Below are positions 62,851-64,000 of a stretch of DNA of 64,000 nt, one piece after another. Location of the stretch: NCBI RefSeq assembly GCF_007827975.1, contig NZ_VITT01000007.1. One strand, written 5' to 3'. Positions within the stretch are counted from its first letter, which is position 1. Every line of letters begins with the position of its first letter. Origin of the DNA: Nitrospirillum viridazoti (lineage in GTDB: Bacteria; Pseudomonadota; Alphaproteobacteria; Azospirillales; Azospirillaceae). A program made the position numbers and the translations under genes. Below the pieces are notes generated by a model, which saw nothing but the letters and a program-made list of their open reading frames with translations, searched no databases and was not told where the DNA came from.

Positions 62851-63480
62851 TCACGCGGCCAAGAGCGGATCGATGCCGGCGGCACGCAACAGGGCCGCCG
62901 TCTCGAACAGGGATAGGCCCACGACATTGCTGTGGGAACCGACCAGCCCGCGCGCGAAGAGTGCGGCACGTCCCTGGATGGCATAGCCCCCGGCCTTGCC
63001 CACGCCCTCGCCACAGGCGAGATAGGCGTCGATCTCGGCGCGGCTCAGCTTCTTGAACAGCACGGCGGTCTGCACCAGCCGGGTGCGGACCTTACCCGCC
63101 GCGTCGATGACGCACAGGCCGCCATAGACGCGATGGCGGCGGCCGGACAGTAGATCCAGGCAGCGGCGCACGTCGTCGGCGCTTTCCGCCTTGGGCAGGA
63201 TACGGCGGCCGCAACCCACCACCGTGTCGGCGGCGAGGACGACCGACCCCGCGCTGCGGGCGGCCACCACCTCCGCCTTGGCCTCGGCCAGGCGCAGGGC
63301 GTGATGGGCCGGCAGCTCATCCACCAGCGGGTTTTCGTCGATGTCGGCCGGGTCGATGCCGGCCGGCGTCACCCCGATCTGGGCCAGCAGTTCCCGACGG
63401 CGCGGGGAACTGGACGCCAGCACCAGCGGCGGGAGCTGTCGTGGCATCCGCCCCGTCCCGTCCGCTTGCACACGCACCAT
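62851..63480 (-). CDS. maf: Maf-family nucleotide pyrophosphatase
   Basis: Hydrolyses non-canonical or modified NTPs to the monophosphate. The start is ATG 63480 (GGACGG 7 nt upstream) or ATG 63447, eleven residues later, which fits the family N-terminus better. Signature motifs: LVLASSSPRRRELLAQIG, the Lys/Asp in VVLAADTVVGCGRRILPKAE, and VGKAGGYAIQGRAALFARGLVGSHSNVVGLSL. Length about 209. It lies 14 nt after infA. Confidence 0.95.
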   Translation of the reverse strand: MVRVQADGTGRMPRQLPPLVLASSSPRRRELLAQIGVTPAGIDPADIDENPLVDELPAHHALRLAEAKAEVVAARSAGSVVLAADTVVGCGRRILPKAESADDVRRCLDLLSGRRHRVYGGLCVIDAAGKVRTRLVQTAVLFKKLSRAEIDAYLACGEGVGKAGGYAIQGRAALFARGLVGSHSNVVGLSLFETAALLRAAGIDPLLAA

Positions 63481-63494
63481 GGGCGACCGTCCGC

Positions 63495-63713
63495 TTACTT
63501 GAAGCGGAAGGTGATGCGGCCCTTGGTCAGGTCGTAGGGCGTCATTTCGACGTTGACCCGGTCACCCGCCAGCACGCGGATGCGATTCTTCCGCATCTTG
63601 CCGGAGGTGTGGGCCAGCACTTCATGTTCGTTATCGAGCTTGACGCGGAACATCGCGTTCGGCAGCAGTTCGGTCACCGTGCCGGAAAACTCGATCAAAT
63701 CCTCCTTCGACAT
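63495..63713 (-). CDS. infA: Translation initiation factor IF-1
   Basis: A 72-residue OB-fold protein binding the 30S A site during initiation. MSKEDLIEFSGTVTELLPNA, VLAHTSGKMRKNRIRVLAGD and MTPYDLTKGRITFRFK are near-invariant IF-1 sequence. AAGGAAG lies just upstream. First gene of infA-maf-rng-yacG. Confidence 0.98.
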   Translation of the reverse strand: MSKEDLIEFSGTVTELLPNAMFRVKLDNEHEVLAHTSGKMRKNRIRVLAGDRVNVEMTPYDLTKGRITFRFK

Positions 63714-63932
63714 AACTTCCTTTCAGGAAAAAACGGGTGGACTGCGGGATACGCGCAATTTCGGCGACATAGGTGATGGCCCCGGCGGTCGCGGTCAAGT
63801 GTTTTCCAGGCGGCGGCAGGGGTGCGCCCGCGTCTTTGCGCGGCACTGTGGCCCTGGCTCCCTATCGGGCCCCCTCAATCATGTAGGTGGCATCCCGGCG
63901 GACTGCCGGCCGCCGGTGTCTTCAGGCCGGCC

Positions 63933-64000
63933 TCACGGCTGGCTTGAGGGCTTTTTCCTGGGCTTGCCGGTGGCATCGGCCTCCAGCGTCGCCTGCCGGT
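63933..64000 (-). CDS. 3' end of an unidentified gene, cut by window edge
   Basis: The last 21 codons of a minus-strand frame with strong G/C third-position bias, ending ADATGKPRKKPSSQP and TGA. Upstream of infA on the same strand. Too short to identify; in related genomes a phosphatase or a UPF0262 gene lies here, but I cannot support either. Confidence 0.5.
   Translation of the reverse strand, partial: RQATLEADATGKPRKKPSSQP

Noticed and set aside
1..64000. CRISPR arrays, insertion sequences, rRNA genes, riboswitches
   Set aside because: No regularly spaced repeats, transposase motifs, rRNA sequence or convincing riboswitch fold was seen on either strand. A weak small riboswitch could be missed by eye.

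Overview
This 64-kb window comes from a GC-rich chromosome (very strong G/C preference at third codon positions, many GTG/TTG starts, GGAGG-type ribosome binding sites). TonB-dependent sugar uptake, a Lrp regulator divergent from alanine dehydrogenase, an entericidin/CsbD/SYLF stress cluster, large hybrid histidine kinases and the order infA-maf-rng-yacG-tRNA-Phe fit an alphaproteobacterium, most likely of the Rhodospirillales/Azospirillaceae type. That placement is by gene content and memory, not by a search. No integrase, transposase, phage structural gene or CRISPR array was seen, so this reads as ordinary chromosome.

Layout. 1-3484: a heavy-metal RND efflux pair (CzcA-like pump cut by the window edge, and its adaptor). 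4119-6377: two tiny paralogous membrane proteins, a secreted RNase T2 and a two-lobed aspartyl protease-like protein. 6446-9830: gatA-gatC, ruvX and an AEC permease. 9911-21317: a carbohydrate-uptake locus with a sugar MFS permease, a type-B carboxylesterase, two family-3 glycoside hydrolases, a TonB-dependent receptor and a divergent LacI regulator. A perfect palindrome, GACAGCGCTGTC, in the divergent region is a good operator candidate. 21398-26418: an Hsp70-like chaperone followed by a cluster of small envelope/stress proteins (entericidin, YqjE-like, YqjD/DUF883, PA2169/DUF2383, SYLF, CsbD, DUF3309). 26724-33839: a 1462-residue hybrid kinase, a TetR regulator, a diguanylate cyclase and a small unknown gene. 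33942-40856: metabolic genes (thioesterase, CaiB-type CoA transferase, dienelactone hydrolase, SDR, alanine dehydrogenase with its Lrp regulator, cupin).

40853-50617 is a signalling region: a GGDEF-EAL protein, a single-domain receiver, a hybrid kinase broken by a one-base frameshift, a MucR-like protein whose zinc finger is replaced by a basic tail, a duplicated pentapeptide-repeat protein, and a kinase-receiver hybrid. 50845-57641: an M16 peptidase and a pqi operon in which PqiA is split into two overlapping genes. 57849-60945: a chemotaxis transducer and a DUF5694 protein. 60996-64000: tRNA-Phe(GAA) and the housekeeping block yacG-rng-maf-infA, then the tail of one more gene.

The most unusual items are the MucR-like protein with an AT-hook-like tail, the frameshifted kinase, the gaplessly alignable pair of tiny membrane proteins, the stress cluster with three hairpins in one gap, and the exact 17-bp tandem repeat before the CoA-transferase gene. 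I found no large, clearly novel multi-gene system.
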